23,838 nucleotides of DNA from JANNSW01 sp031431235 (GTDB lineage: Bacteria > Pseudomonadota > Alphaproteobacteria > Rhizobiales > Hyphomicrobiaceae): positions 1 through 23,838 of the forward strand of contig JANPDA010000505.1 in NCBI GenBank assembly GCA_031431235.1, in the 5' to 3' direction. Made by a program: the position numbers and the translations under genes. The notes beneath the pieces are model-generated. The model made no database searches, was not told where the DNA came from, and saw nothing but the letters and a program-made list of their open reading frames with translations. Shown here piece by piece: positions 23,819-23,838 of the stretch (position 1 is the first letter of the stretch; each line of letters begins with the position of its first letter).

Positions 23819-23838
23819 TCAGTGCTTCTCCACGAACA
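23819..23838 (-). CDS. Possible 3' end of a minus-strand gene (partial)
   Basis: Reading the minus strand from the window edge gives five codons (FVEKH) and a TGA at 23819-23821, a few bases after the hairpin. Too short to identify; the position fits a gene converging on the IalB gene. Confidence 0.2.

Overview
The window looks like chromosomal DNA of a GC-rich alphaproteobacterium, most likely Hyphomicrobiales (Rhizobiales). This rests on gene content: a complex I NDUFA9-type protein, an IalB family protein, TrmFO with DusA, a YejA-type binding protein and a two-motif PMM/PGM. It also rests on strong G/C third-position bias and Rhizobiales-style palindromic repeats between genes. No rRNA, tRNA, CRISPR array, integrase or complete insertion sequence was found.

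Layout. 0-4.7 kb: an NDUFA9-like dehydrogenase (-), two nested-looking palindromes in a divergent promoter gap, an exported SH3b + MliC-like protein (+), an exported thermonuclease-like protein (-) and an exported glucosaminidase-like protein (-). 4.8-7.5 kb (-): a VOC protein, a NudC-type Nudix hydrolase and a pterin reductase-like SDR fused to a FolB/FolX domain; the last two overlap by 4 bases. 8.0-10.9 kb (+): two tandem EamA permeases, the second fused in frame to a methylenetetrahydrofolate reductase-like domain. 11-13.2 kb: a lipoprotein with a Cys/His/Asp pattern (-) diverging from trmFO (+). 13.2-14.6 kb: palindromes and a broken ATP-binding (AlbA_2/RecG-C-like) gene. 14.6-17.9 kb: dusA and a TauE/SafE permease (+), then a PMM/PGM (-).

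17.9-20.1 kb is the accessory part. It holds an 850-base gap full of hairpins, a 114-base unit with perfect 13-base terminal inverted repeats, a lower-GC orphan gene, and a relic of a FAD-dependent amine/amino-acid oxidase whose middle has been deleted. 20.2-23.8 kb: a sulfotransferase-like protein (+), a solitary YejA-like binding protein (-) and an IalB family protein (+) followed by a perfect hairpin.

The most unusual content is two in-frame enzyme fusions in pterin/folate chemistry: SDR-FolB/FolX and EamA permease-MTHFR. They lie in the same 8 kb as trmFO, which uses methylene-tetrahydrofolate. I do not see a defence system or a secondary-metabolite cluster. A shared pterin/one-carbon theme is an inference, because the genes lie on both strands and are not one operon.
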